DNA from: Vombatus ursinus
Taxonomy: Eukaryota > Chordata > Mammalia > Diprotodontia > Vombatidae
Assembly: GCF_900497805.2 (NCBI RefSeq)
Contig: NW_020954610.1
Location: 22,365,149-22,429,148 of the forward strand
Reading direction: 5' to 3'
DNA length: 64,000 nt
A model generated the notes under the pieces. It was not told the origin of the DNA and made no database searches. It saw nothing but the letters and a program-made list of their open reading frames with translations. Each line of letters opens with the position of its first letter. Positions within the stretch are counted from its first letter, which is position 1. Below, piece by piece: positions 11,625 to 23,961 of the stretch. Made by a program: the position numbers and the translations under genes.

Positions 11625-12555
11625 TCTTCCACCTCTTTGGTTGAACACATGTCTTGTGGAGTCATGCTACATACACCTTCCTCCCCAGGAGACTAAGGTC
11701 CAAACTTTGGAGACCACTGACATGGAGGATGGATAATTTATATGTAATCAGAAGTTGACTAATATTTACAGTATTTTCTATCTATCCATTCATCTTCTAT
11801 TAGCAGATACACAAAGCATTTTAAATTTTATTTTATTCTTATTTTTACTGAAATTCTATTAAGTTCATTAAATTTACAGATCTAGAAAATGGAAGAAGAA
11901 ATGTCAGCAGTAGAAAATTGGCTATAATTTAAATTTATAAAAAATGTGATGTGAAGTGATGTGTATATATATAGGTATACACATATATGCAGTTGAAAGT
12001 AAGTCTAAATGTTTCTTTGTTTTCTACTTGTTTGGGGTGTTGTCATTTTAAAATTTGTATATTAAACTATCCCTTTCTTCTTTGATTGTGTTATAAACCT
12101 CAAGGCAGAAACTATTTGAGTAAACATTTCCTCATTTATCACAGAGATTAAATTCTTAAGAGATTAGATATATTTGAATTTGTTATTTTTAACTATTTGA
12201 ATCTGCAATAGGAAATATAAAAACTGACTCCAATTTGGTAAAACAACAAAAAAAAGATCTTAATATAGAAAATATACACTACTCATTCCTCATTGAATTT
12301 GATGTGCCCGTAAAGTACATAAAGTATAGTACTTAGTAGAAATTCAGAGGCTTAAAAAAACTTTCATTTTATTAACTCTTTTTTTTTTTGTTTTACCTTT
12401 TAGCATTTTTCTTGTCATAGTCAGAGAAAGATAACTCTATGTAAAGTATGATTTTAGGTAAAAATGCTTTCTTTTAATATTTGATGGGATGATAAAATAC
12501 AGTTTTCTTAATTTACACATGTAAAATTTTCAGTGCTACCATAACAACTTAACAG
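11625..12555. other. No recognisable feature
   Basis: A/T-rich sequence beyond the 5' end of the L1. There is a short alternating TA/CA run near 11,960-11,990 and a homopolymer T run at 12,379-12,390. No exon-like frame or known repeat was seen. Confidence 0.6.
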
Positions 12556-12812
12556 TATTGTTGTTCAGTTGTTTCAGTCATGTCCAACTCTTTGTGACTC
12601 CATTTGAAATTTTCTTGGCAGAGATACTACAGTGGTTGGCCATTTCCTTCTCCAGCTCTTTTTACAGATGAGGAAATTGATGCAAAAAAGGTTCAATGAC
12701 TTGCCCAGGGTTACACAGCTAGTAAGTGTCTGACACCAGATTTTTAATTTGGGAAAATATGTCTTCCTGGCTCCAGGCCTCACAGTCTTTCAACTGTGAC
12801 ACCTAGATGCTC
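12556..12812 (-). mobile_element. MAR1-like SINE with RTE-type tail
   Basis: The plus strand begins TTGTTGTTCAG, the complement of the AAC-type tail used by RTE-mobilised SINEs. It continues with the GTCCAACTCTTTGTGACTCC block, the CCATTTCCTTCTCCAG block, and the shared tRNA/core region ACTTGCCCAGGGTTACACAG. The right end shows the TGACACCTAGATGC variant of the tRNA-like start. Divergence from the better copy at 62.6 kb suggests an old insertion. Confidence 0.8.
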
Positions 12813-12984
12813 TAATATAAGTAATGTACTAGTGGTTAAATCAAAGAATATTATTTTATGATAATAAATATAATCTTGTCCACATTATAATAGTGATTTA
12901 AAGCAATCATGGCTCTCGTTAAAGGATTTAAAAATTCAAATGTGGATTCTAAATACAAGCTCTATGTTTCTTTACATTTATCTC

Positions 12985-13310
12985 TCCTAAATTCAACAAA
13001 TAAAATATATTTGTTAAGTATCTTCTATATGCTAGGCATCATGTGGTATTTACTAGGGATACAAATACAATGAATGAAACAGTCCTTATGTAAAAAGTAT
13101 ACTTTCTACTGGGAAAAACAGTTACACACATATACATATAATAAATATAAATAGAATGAAGAAAAGGTATTCAAAGACTAAGAGGAATACTAACAGTTGG
13201 AGGGATTAGGAATGGTTTCAAGTAGAAGTTTGTGATTGAATGTCATGTTGAAGGAAGATGGGATTCTATGATGGAGGGGTAAGAAATGATATATCTAGCG
13301 TCCACATGTG
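12985..13310 (+). repeat. Ancient mammal-wide repeat, family uncertain
   Basis: The opening TTCAACAAATAAAATATATTTG followed by TATATGCTAGGCATCATG and GGGATACAAATACAATGAATG reads like the complement of an L2 3' end. The following GGATTAGGAATGGTTTC and TTGAAGGAAGATGGGATT phrases belong to the same long ancient repeat seen again at 22.8-28.1 kb and 63.5 kb. It is strongly decayed and no terminal duplications are visible. Confidence 0.5.
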
Positions 13311-14215
13311 AGGACCAAAGAAATGTCTTTTTACTTTTTTAAAGAAAAACACAATTTTTGCCTATATCCACACCCTCTCCTCCTTTTTTAAATTTTACTG
13401 TTAACCTTGAGAGATATATGAAATAATTGAAAAAAATTGGTCATGTTCACATATATCTTATGGTTGACTTCTTTCCCTACAGATTAATATAGAATTGTAA
13501 ATGGATTTATTTCTTAACCTCATAATGAACTTATATCAACAAATTAGTTTACTTGTCTGATAAAATATCAATGAACTAATCTACTTGGGTACCAATTGCT
13601 TGGTTATTCCATGGACTTTTACATATGTAGTACAAAGTTTTGTAATACTTTCTATTCTTTATGAAGTTCTATTTAGGTTGTTTTGTTTTTTTTTAATAAT
13701 TGTTTGTATTGAAGCCTTCAGTTCAGAAAGTAGTAGAATATTAACACTAGGTTCAAGGAATGAGAAAACAAAAACAAAGTGAAAATAGTATGCTTCTATC
13801 TGCATTCAGACTCCATAGCTCTTTCTCTGGATGTGGAGAGCATTTTCCATCATGAATCTTTTGGAATTGTCTTGAATAGTTGTATTGCTGAAAAGAGTTG
13901 AACCTCTTATAGTTGATCAATGCACAATGTTGCTGTTACTGTGTACAATATTATCCTGGTTCTGCTCACCCCACTCAGTATCAGTTCATGTAAGTCTTTC
14001 CAGGTTTTTATGAAATTCATCTGCTTATCATTTCTTATAGCACAATAGCATTGCATTGCATTCATATACCACAACTTTTTCAGTCACTCCTCAATTGAGG
14101 GGCATCTCCTCAATTTCCAGTTCTTTGCCACCACAAAAAGAGCTGCTGTAAATATTTTTGTACATGTGGGTCCTTTTCCCATTTGTATAATCTCTTTGAG
14201 CTCAGTAGATCTGAC

Positions 14216-16520
14216 TTTATTTGTGTGAGGAGTGTTTTGTAATTGTGTTCATAGAGTTCCTGGGTTTGTTTTGGGAGGTAGAAGCCTAAATATTTTATAA
14301 TGTCTATGGGAAGTTTAAATGGAATTTCTCTTTCTGTGTCACTATTGGGCTTTGCTGGTAATGTATAGAAATGCTAATGATTTATGTGGGTTTATTTTAT
14401 AGCCTGCAATTTTGCTAATGTTGTATTTCAAGTAGTTTTTTACTTGATTTTCTAGGATTCTCTAAGTATATCATCATATCATCAGCAAAGAGTGATAGCT
14501 TTGTTTCTTCTTTGCCTATTCTAATACTTTCAATTTCTTTTTCTTTTCTTATTGCAAAAGCTAATGTTTCCAGTATGATATTGAACAACAGTGATCATAA
14601 TGGACATCCTTGTTTCACTCCTGATCTCATTGGAGATGCTTCCAGCTTGTCCCCATTATATATGATGCTTCCTGAAGGTTTTAGGTAGATGCTATTTATT
14701 ACTTTAGGTAGATGCTATTTACTACTTTATTCCCATTCTCTCTAGTGTTTTTAGCAGGAATAGGTGTTGTATTTGGTGAAAAGCTTTTTCTGCATCTATT
14801 GAGGTAATCATATGGTTTCTCTTAGTTTTAGTGTTGATATGATCAAGTATGCTGATAGTTTTGCTAAAATTGAACCAGCCCTTCATTCCTGGCATAAATC
14901 CTACCTGATCATAGTGTATTATTTTGTTGATAAGTTGCTGTAATCTATTTGCTAATATTTTATTTAAAATTTTTGCATCTATATTCATTAGAGAAATTGG
15001 TCTATAATTTTCTTTCTGTTTTGACTCTTCCTGGTTTAGGTATCAGCACCATATTTGTATCATAAAAAGAATTTGGTTGGACTCCTTCTTCATCTATTTT
15101 CCCAAATAGTCTATATAGTATTGGAATTAATTGTTATTTAAATGTTTGATGGAATTTGCTTATAAATCCATCTGGCCCTGGAGATTTTTCCCTAGTGAGT
15201 TCAGCAATGGCTTGTTCAATTTCTTTTTCTGAGATGGGGTTATTTAAGTATTTTACTTCCTCTTCTGTTAATCTGGGCAATTTATATTTTTTATAAATAT
15301 GTATCCATTTCAATAAGATTGTCAAATTTATTGGTATAGAGTTGAGCAAAATAGTTCCTAATTATTGTTTTAGTTTCCTCTTCCTTGGTGGTGGATTTAC
15401 CCTTTTCATTCCCGATACTGGTAACTTGGCTTTCTTCTTGCTTTTTTAAATTAAATTAGCCTAAATTTTATCTGTTTTATTGTTTTTTTCATAAAACCAA
15501 CTCCTAGTTTTATTTATTAATTCAATAGTTTTCTTAATTTCAGTTTTATTAATTTTTCCTTTGGTTTTCAATATTTCTAATTTGTTTTTTAATTGAGGAT
15601 TTTTAATTTGTTCTTTTTCTAGTTTTTTTAGTTGTATGCCCAATTCATTGATCTCCTCTTTTTCTGTTTTATTTATGAAAGCATTTAGAGATATAAGACT
15701 TCCCCTAAGAACTGCTTTCTCTGCATCCCATGAGTTTTTGTATGTTGTCTCATTATTGTCATTCTCTTGAATGAAGTTATTGATTGTTTCTATGATTTAT
15801 TGTTTGACTCAATCATTTTTTAGGATTAGATATTTAGTTTCCAATTATTTTTTAGTTTATCTTTCCATGGCCCTTTATTACATATAATTTTCATTGCATC
15901 ATGATCTGAAAAGAATGCATTTAATATTTCTGCCTTTATGCATTGCATTTTGAGGTTTTTATGTCCTAGTACATGGTCAATTTTTGTGTATGTGCTATGT
16001 ACTGCTGAGAAAATAGTATATTCCTTTCTATCCACATTCAGTTTTCTCCAGAGATCTATCATACCTAAATTTTCTAATGTTCTGTTCACCTTAATATTTT
16101 TCTTGTTTATTTTGTGGTTAGATTTATCTAGTTCAGAGAGGGGGAGGTTAAAGTACCCCACTAGTAGAGCTTTGCTTTCTATTTCTTCCTGTAACACCCT
16201 GAACTTCTCCTCTAAGAATCTGGATGCTATACCATTTGATGCATGTATGTTTAGTAATGATATTACTTCATTGTCTGTGGTGCTTTTTAACCAGATGTAG
16301 TTTCCTCCCATAAGATCTATTTTTGTTTTTTCTTTCTCTGAGATCAGGATTGCTACCCCTGCTTTTTTTTTTTTTTGCTTCAACTGAAGCATAATATATT
16401 CTGCTCCAGCCTTTTACCTTTATACTGTGTGTGTTCCTCTGTTTCAAATGTGTTTTCTGTAAACAACATATTGTAGGATTATGATTTTTAATCTATTCTG
16501 CTATCTACTTCCATTTTATG
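14216..16520 (-). pseudogene. L1 ORF2: endonuclease plus reverse transcriptase remnant
   Basis: The endonuclease (frame 15,826-16,392) shows KKAGVAILIS, LLNIHASNG (N-IYAPN block), DRKEYTIFSAVHSTYTKIDH and FFSDHDAMKI, which keeps the catalytic S-D-H. The linker (15,461-15,643) shows TRSWFYEKNNK. The RT fingers (15,134-15,349) show [14 protein letters not shown]. The palm (14,722-14,988) shows [34 protein letters not shown] and [13 protein letters not shown], where the usual AFDKIQ aspartate is histidine. The F-A-D-D catalytic motif is readable at 14,478-14,489. Together these would nick DNA and copy L1 RNA, but the pieces lie in several frames and the C-terminal domain is deleted. Confidence 0.85.
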
Positions 16521-17209
16521 GGAGAGTTCATCCCATTCATATTCACAGTTATGATTTCTATCTTTGTCTTTCTCTCCATCCTTTTCCCCCCATTAATGAT
16601 TTTCTTTCTCCTTTCTCCTTATCCTTCCTCTCTAGTGTTTTGCTTTTGACCACCACCTCCCTGAGTCCTGCCTCCCTTCTATTAGCCCCTTCCCTTTTCT
16701 TCCCCTTTACCCTTACTGTTTCTTCCTTCCTTTTTATCCCCCCACCCCTTTCTTTTCCTTTTTGCCTCCTACTGCCTATATGGCAAGTTAGATTTGTATA
16801 GCTAACTGATTCTCTCATTTCCTTCTTGAGCCAAATCTGATGAGAGTAAGGTTCAAACAATGCTCATCCCCCTCCCTTCTTTCCCCCTGCTTTAATAGGT
16901 TTTTTTGTCTTTTCCTATAATGTAATTCACCTTGTCTGCCTCCTCCTTTCCTTTTCTCTCAGTACATTTTCTTAGATCAGATTAATCCCCTTACTTGGAT
17001 CCATTTAACCCACTTGATTAGATTTTTGTTTTTATCATTACAATAAAGTCAACTCATATCCACCCCCTTTATGTGTACCCCTTTAACAAGGTGTAATAAC
17101 AATACAGTTTTCAAGAGTTACAAGTGTCATCTTCCTTTGTGGGGATGTAAAGAGTTTGCCCTTATTAACAATATACTGTATCTTTCTGCCCCTTTTACCT
17201 TTTTATGTC

Positions 17210-18000
17210 TCTCTTGAGTCTTGTATTTGAAGATCAAATTTTCTATTGATCTCTGGTCTTTTTATCAGGAAAGTTTGGAGGTCCCATATTTTGTTAAATA
17301 TCCATCTTCTCCCCTGAAAGATCATGCTCATTTTCACCGGGTAGTTGATCCTTGGTTGTAATCCAAGCTCCTTTGCTTATGGAATATTATATTCCATGAC
17401 CTACTGTCTTTTAATATAGAAGCTGCTAGTTCCTGTGTAATCCTGACTGTTGTTCCATGATATTTAAATTGTTTCTTTCTGGATGATTGTAAGATTTTCT
17501 CTTTGACCTGGTATTTTGAAATTTGACTACTATATTCCTTAGTGTTTTCAATTTGGAATCTCCTTCAAGAGGTGATTTGTGGATTATTTCTATGGCTATT
17601 TTGCCTTCTGGTTCTAGGACCTTAGGGCCATTTTCCTTGATGATTTTCTGAAAGATACTGTCCAGGCTCTTTTCTTCATAGTGATTTTCAGGTAGACCAA
17701 TAATTTTTAAATTGTGTTTCCTGGATTGATTTTCCAGGTTAGTTGTTTTACCAATGAGGAATTTTATGTTTTCATGTATTTTTTTCATTTTTTTGTTTCT
17801 GTTTGACTGATTCTTGCACTCTTATAGAGTCATTAGCTTCTATTTGCCCAATTCTAATTTTTAACAAATTGTTTTCTTCTATTGGATTTTGTACCTTTTT
17901 CCCCATTTGGCCAATTGTATTTTTTAGGGACTTGTTTTCTTCAGTTTACTTTTTGTGCAGTTGTCCAATTGTATTTTTAAGAACTCTTCTACCTCTCTCA
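17210..18000 (-). pseudogene. L1 ORF1 remnant
   Basis: The best frame (17,426-17,788, 120 residues) covers the RRM: KTTNLENQSRKHNLKIIGLP, then KEN-KVLEPEGKIAIEI and LRNIVVKFQ. Coiled-coil sequence lies upstream (17,800-18,000), and the decayed C-terminal domain lies downstream to about 17,210. Compared with the HAL1 ORF1 copies it is clearly more divergent, so it belongs to an older L1 lineage. Confidence 0.75.
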
Positions 18001-18545
18001 TTTGACTTTTAAAATACTTCTTGAGCTCTCTAAGAATGCTTTTTGGGCTTTGGACCAGTTCATATTCACTTTTGAGTTTCTAGATGTGGGTTCAGCCACA
18101 AGCTCTGGCATGGTAATGCTTCCCCTGCCCTGGAACTGTGACTTGGGACTGTGACTCAGATCTGAGTATGGACAATGCAACAGATTTCTACACCCAGTTT
18201 CAGCAAAGGGACCCTGTAATCTCTTTCTGATCAATTGTCTGACTTCTTGTTATCTATGCACTGAGAGCTCTGAAGCAGCTACTGTGGCTGTTGATTCATT
18301 TGCCTCAAGAACTACCATTGGTTTGCTTGGATACCATCTCTACTGGCAAAGCCTGTGCTCACTCTCAAACCCATGCAATAAGCATTTTTGGCTGACCTTA
18401 TAAGTTGTCTTGAGTTGGAAAACTATTTCAATCTCTTCTTTTTTGGGCTCTCTCACTCATTATTTAAAGTTTTCTGGAGGGAAATTTGGGAGAACTCAAG
18501 TGATTCCCTGCCTTTTTGCTACCATCCTTGCTCTGTCCTGTCTCT

Positions 18546-21500
18546 CTGTTTTAGTCATGTTTTTTTCGGGAAACAACATACTGTTAGATTCTTATTTTCT
18601 ATCCATTCTGCTATATTCTTCTGTTTTAAGGGTAAATTCATTCCATTCCCATTCACTGTTATTATGACTAACTGTGCATTTCTTTCATTTTATTTCCTTC
18701 TGCTTATCCTTCTTTCTCTTTCTCTCCCTTATCTTCAGTCTGTTTTGCTTCTGTCTGCTTTCCTCTTTTATCCACCTTCTGTTTCATCTTCCACCTTTCT
18801 CTGAAACCCTTCCACTTGCACTTCACTTTTGGGTAAGCTAAAATTCTATAGCATACTGAATTTGTATATATTTATTCCAGCATCTTTGAAATAATATAAA
18901 TAGTTGGAAAAAAATCAGTTACTCATGGGTAGGCAGGGCTAATATAATAAAAATGACAATTCCATATGAACTACTTTATTTATTCAGTGCTATACCAATC
19001 AAACTACCAAAAATTATTTATAGAGGTCAGAAAAATAATGACAAGATTCATATGGAATAACAAAAGTCCAGATTATCAAGGGAACTAATGAAATGAAATG
19101 CAGGAGAAGGTTGCTTAACTGATCCAGATCTTAAATTGTATTTTAAAGCATCAATCATCAAAACTACCTGGTACTGGCTAAGAAATAGAATGGTGGAACA
19201 GTGGAATAGGTTAAGTATGCAAGGCATAGTAGTCAATGACTATAGTAATCTACTCTTTGATAAACCCAACAACCTCAGCCTCTTGGGATAAGAACTCAGT
19301 ATTTGAAAAAAAAAAAACTGCTGGGAAAACTAGAAAACAGCATGGCAGAAACTAGGCATAGACCAAAATTTCACACCATATATCATAATGAAGTCAAAAT
19401 GGGTTCATGATTTAGATATAAAGGCTGATACTATAAGCAAACTGGGAGAGCAAGAAATAATTTACCTGTCAGATTTATGGAGAACAAAAGAATTCAGGAC
19501 CAAACAGGTGGTAGAGAACACTACAAAATGCAAAATGGATAATTTTGATTACATTAAATTGGAAAGATTTTGCAAAAACAGAGTCAATGCAACCAAGATT
19601 AGAAGAAAAGTAAAAAATTGGGAAAGAACTTTTACAACCAGCATCTCTGATAAGAGTCTCATTTCTAAAATATATAGAGAACTAAGTCAAATTTATAAAA
19701 ATACAAGTCATTCTCCAATTGATAAATGGTCAAAGGATATGAACAGGTGGTTCTCAGAGGTAGAAATTAAAGCCATCTATAGTCATATGAAAAAATGCTC
19801 TAAATCACTATTGATTAGAGAAATGTGAATCAAAACAACTCTGAGGTATCACATCTAGCCCATCAGATTGGCCAACATGACAAAACAGGAAAATGATAAA
19901 TTTTGGAAAAGATGTGGAAAAATTGGAACACTAACACATTGTTGGTGGAGTTGGGAAATGATTCAAACATTCTACTGAGGAATTTGGAACTGTGTCCAAA
20001 GGGCTATAAAAATGTGCATATCCTTTGACCCAGCAATAACATTTCTAGGGCTGTATCCCAAAGAGATCATACAAATGGGAAAAGGACCCACATGTACAAA
20101 AGTATTTACAGCAACTCTTTTTGTGGTGGCAAAGAATTGGAAATTGAGAGTATGTACATCAATTGGGGAATGGCTGAACAAGTTGTGGTATATGAATGTA
20201 ATGGAATACTATTGTGCTATAAGAAATGATGACAGGCAGACTTCAGAAAAACCGGGAAAGACTTGTATGGACTGATGCTGGGTGAAGTGAACAGAACCAG
20301 GAGAATGTTATACACAGTAACAGCCATGTTGTGCAATGACTAATGTAGATAGACTTAGCCCTTCTCAATAATGCAAAGATCGAAGACATCTCCAAAGGTC
20401 TCCTGATGGAAAATGCTATCCACAAAGAAGAAAGAATTATGGATTTTGAATGTAGATTGAAGCATTCTATTTGTTATTTTTTTCTTCTGTTTTGTTTTCT
20501 CTTTCTGATGGTTCTTCCTATTGATTGTAATTCTTCTTTACAACATCACTAATGTGAAAATATATTTAATGGGAATGTATATGTAACCTATATCAGATTG
20601 TGTGCTGTCTTGGGGAGGGAAGGGGGCAGGGAGAGGGAGAAAAATTTAAAACTCAAAATTGAAGTGATTTTTGAGAAATCAAAATAAATTAATAAAATCT
20701 TTTTTAAATATATAAATGAAAATGAGGATCATATTGCTTAACCCCACCTTAACTATTTTCCCTTCCACTGTAAAAACCTCTTTCTTGCATGCCTCTTTTA
20801 TATGCTTCCACATTCTTTCTCTTTCCCCTTTTCATGGGGCATCCCACTTTCTTTCCTATCATTTTTTAATGTCACCCCAATATAATTGACTTATCGCTAT
20901 GCCCTCTCTGTGCAGAATCCTTCTAACTGTTCTAATAATTAGAAAGTTCTTAGAAATCACCTCATCTTCCCATATAGCAATGTAAAGCACTTAACCATAC
21001 TAAGTCCCTTATGATTTCTTTTTCATGTTTACCTTTTTATACTTCTCTTGAAAGTCAGATTTGCTATTCAGCTCTGGTCTTTTCATCAGCACTGATTAAA
21101 ACTCCTTTATTTCATTAGATATCCATTCTTTCTATTGAAGGCTTGTGTTCATTTTCACTGAGTAGGTTATTCTTGCTTGTAATCTCAGTTCTTTTGCCTT
21201 CCAGATTATTGTATTCCAAACCTCTTCTCTTTTAACCTGGTACCTGCTAAATCTTATGTGATCCTGACTATAGCTCCACAATATTTATATTATTTCTTTC
21301 TGGCTCCTTGAATTGTTTCCTCTTTGATCTGGGAGCTTTGGATTGGGCTATAATATTACTTGCACTTTTCTGCTTTACCCTCTAGTTCTGGTATATCAGA
21401 ACAGTTTTATAATTTCCTGGAACATGATGTTTAGGTTTTTTCTTTGATCTTGGCTTTCATGTAGTCCAATAATTATTAATTTTTTTCTTCTATTTTCCAG

Positions 21501-22765
21501 GGTATTTTTTCCAATGAGAAATTTCACATTTTCTTCTTTATTCTTTTATTTGTGTTTTATTGTTCTTTGGTGTCTCATGAAGTCAATAGTTTACACTTGT
21601 ACAATTGTACTTTTTGAGGAACTATTTACTTCAGTATACTTGTGTACCTCTTTTTTCAATTCCAGTTTTTTAGAAGTTCTTTTCATCAGTAAAGTTTTGC
21701 ATTGCTTTTTACATTTAACCGATATTTTAAAGTGCTATTTTCTTCTATGTTTTTATGCCTCTTTCCGAGCTGTTAATTTTTTTCATCATTTTCTTCCCTT
21801 GCTCTAATTTCTTTTACCGCCTTTTTTCTGGCATTCTTGTTTGATTTTGAAAATAAATTTCAGTTCTTCCAGGAATTCTTGTTCAGCTTATGTCCTATGC
21901 ATGGATTTTTTTTTCTTTGAGACTCTGCCTGTAGCTATTTAATTTTTGTGTTCTTCTGAGTGTGCTTTGATCTTCCCTGACATTATAGTAACTTTTATGA
22001 TTTGGTTATTTTTCATTGTTTCTTTTTTTCAGACAATTTCTTCACTTGGAACTTTATGTTAAAATTAGGCTCTGTTCCTGAAGGGGGAGGGGTGACCCAG
22101 GAAGGGGAACTATCTCAAGTTTTAGGCTTTTTCACAATTTTCTTTTAAGTGCTAGTTTTGGGAATTTGGAAGTTTTTGCTGTTTTTAAGGTGATATGATA
22201 TGGTGAGAGGTGTGGTTATTTCTCTTTTGGTCTGTACTCTGCTCTTTATCCAGAAAGAGTCCCTGATCCCATAGGATTACAATTGATACTGCTTCTCAAG
22301 ATCCCTGCTCCATTGGAACTTCAAGCAATATTGCTTCAGTGGGCTTCTGCTCCCTCTTGACTGAAACTGTTCCTCTGTGTTCTTGAACTGTAACCCAGAA
22401 CTGGGTATAGACAATAGAGTTGCCAAACAGCACCTGATCCTTCATCCAGTGGTACAAAAGGAGTGCACTCTAATATGTTCCCTTGTTGTCTCTGGCTTGA
22501 GAGCTCCAAAAGCTGCTGCTCCTTCTAGAGCAGCACTTTGTCCTACCAGGTATTTCTTCCACATAAACTCTGGAGCAACCCCACTCCCATATCACAGATC
22601 TTGGATTCTGACCTCCTACATTGTTTGGACTGTAAGAATGTCTAGAGCTGACCTTTTGTTGACTCCAGAATTTAATTTGAATCATTATTTTAAAGCTGTT
22701 TGGATGGTTATGTTAGGAAAACTTAGCTGAGTGTTTCCTCTATTCCAACATCTTGACCTCATCTC
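18546..22765 (-). mobile_element. Old L1 (minus) interrupted by a plus-strand L1
   Basis: ORF2 N-terminus and first part of the spacer lie at 18,546-18,885. The spacer resumes at 20,717 after the plus-strand L1. ORF1 remnants run 21,030-21,990, and the 5' UTR ends near 22,765 with a CATCTTGAC motif. The phrase order matches other minus-strand L1s, and the spacer reads through once the plus-strand insert is removed. Its ORF2 stops abruptly at 18,545, where the 5' end of the neighbouring L1 lies, suggesting that copy landed next to or inside it. No usable ORF remains. Confidence 0.75.
18888..20716 (+). mobile_element. 5'-truncated L1 (plus) inserted in an older L1
   Basis: Starts abruptly in ORF2 after the RT (NSWKKISYSWVG-like sequence) and runs through the ORF2 C-terminus, 3' UTR and an A-rich end (AAAATAAATTAATAAAATC). 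Frames 19,388-19,828 (146 residues: MKSKWVHDLDIKADTISKL, LSDLWRT, HMKKCSKSLLIREM) and 20,012-20,275 (87 residues: FDPAITFLGLYPKE, CTKVFTATLFVVAKNWKL, NVMEYYCAIRNDD) are the canonical L1 C-terminal blocks. Abrupt 5' truncation is the usual outcome of target-primed reverse transcription. Confidence 0.85.
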
Positions 22766-23961
22766 TAGAAATCTGATAGATTCATACTTGAGACATCTTC
22801 AGTTCAATTTCTCCTTGATAGCATGGTGATTGACTGAGAAATGTAACAAACAAGAAACTTATCAAACATTCCTCTGTGGGGAGACTACTGTATTAGGGAA
22901 TAGAGGGGAAATATTTTGAAAATATTCAGCCTTTATCTTCTATGAACTTATAGACATTAGAAAATTATTGTGTTCTATAATTAACTTTACCTAAATTCAT
23001 TAGAATGTTGTAAGCCAAAGGGTTAAGTGACATTTAAGTGAAGAGGAGTTTGTTAGCAACAAAGATATCCACAAAAGTTCATAGAAAAGATGATATTTGG
23101 GTTGACCTCAAAGAAATGACAGAAATGCATTAGTCAAAGAAGAGGAGGTAAGGTGTTCTGGATGTACAGTAATGAGTGCCTGAAGGTAAAGAATCATGAC
23201 AACACAGTGGGTGGTTAGGGGATAATTAAGCTGGAACAGAGAATGCATGAAAATTGGGGTGGCATGTTTGTGGAGGGCCTTGACTATTTGGTAAAGAATC
23301 TGAATGTTGGAATTTGATTTGGATAATAGAGCATGACCAAGGATTTTGAGCAGAAGAGTGAAATGACCATATTTTTTCAAGAGAAAGTGTATGATGGCAA
23401 TGATTTTTTGGTGTTGTTATTGGTTATCAAAGAGGACCAAAATGACATCAGTATGCTAGATATTTCAATTCTGCTCTCTCATAGAGCACAGTACCTTTGC
23501 CAAAAAGGGCCCAACATAGAATGGTCCTGTGCCAGTATCTTGTATGTCACATATTCAATTCTAAAGTTCTTAAGAGAGACCTTAAATGTCCTTATATTGC
23601 TTCTTCTAACCACCAATGGAGTACTTGTCCTCTGTGAGTTTTCCATAAAATAGTCTTTTTGGCAAGTGTACATTTTGTACTCAAACAATGTGGCCCATCA
23701 TGCTTACTCTCTCTGCAGTAGAACTTCAACACTTGGCAGTTTAGTTCAAGAAAGGACCTAAGTGTCTGGTATCTTAACCTGCCAAGGGATCTTTAGAATC
23801 TTCCTAAGACAACTCAAATTCCTAAGACAATTCAGTTTCCTGGCATGGTGCTGGTATACTGTCCAGGTTTCACAGTCATACAGCAGTGAAGTCAGCACAA
23901 TGATTCTGTAGAACTTCAGTTTAGCAGGCAGTATAATACTTCTTCTCTTTCACACTTTCAC

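Larger units (their letters stand above)
13758..18545 (-). mobile_element. L1 (minus), 5' end retained, internally deleted
   Basis: Order along the element: 5' end with YY1-like motif at about 18,541, 5' UTR (to ~18,010), ORF1 (~18,000-17,210), C/T-rich spacer (17,150-16,580), ORF2 endonuclease and linker (16,520-15,430), reverse transcriptase (15,430-14,216), then an abrupt junction near 14,200 to the last part of ORF2 and the 3' UTR (to 13,758). About 1 kb of ORF2 C-terminal sequence is missing at that junction, and the A-rich 3' terminus is missing too. Frames are interrupted throughout, so this is a dead copy. Confidence 0.85.

Noticed and set aside
18388-18804. 138-residue plus-strand frame with hydrophobic stretches
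   Set aside because: Antisense of L1 5' UTR and ORF2 start; the membrane-like look comes from the C/T-rich strand.
22377-22730. 117-residue plus-strand frame
   Set aside because: Lies in the antisense strand of an old L1 5' UTR; no homologous frame in the other 5' UTRs.
23479-23653. Possible short host ORF near the RTE 3' end
   Set aside because: Sits in the RTE 3' UTR on both strands; no independent support.
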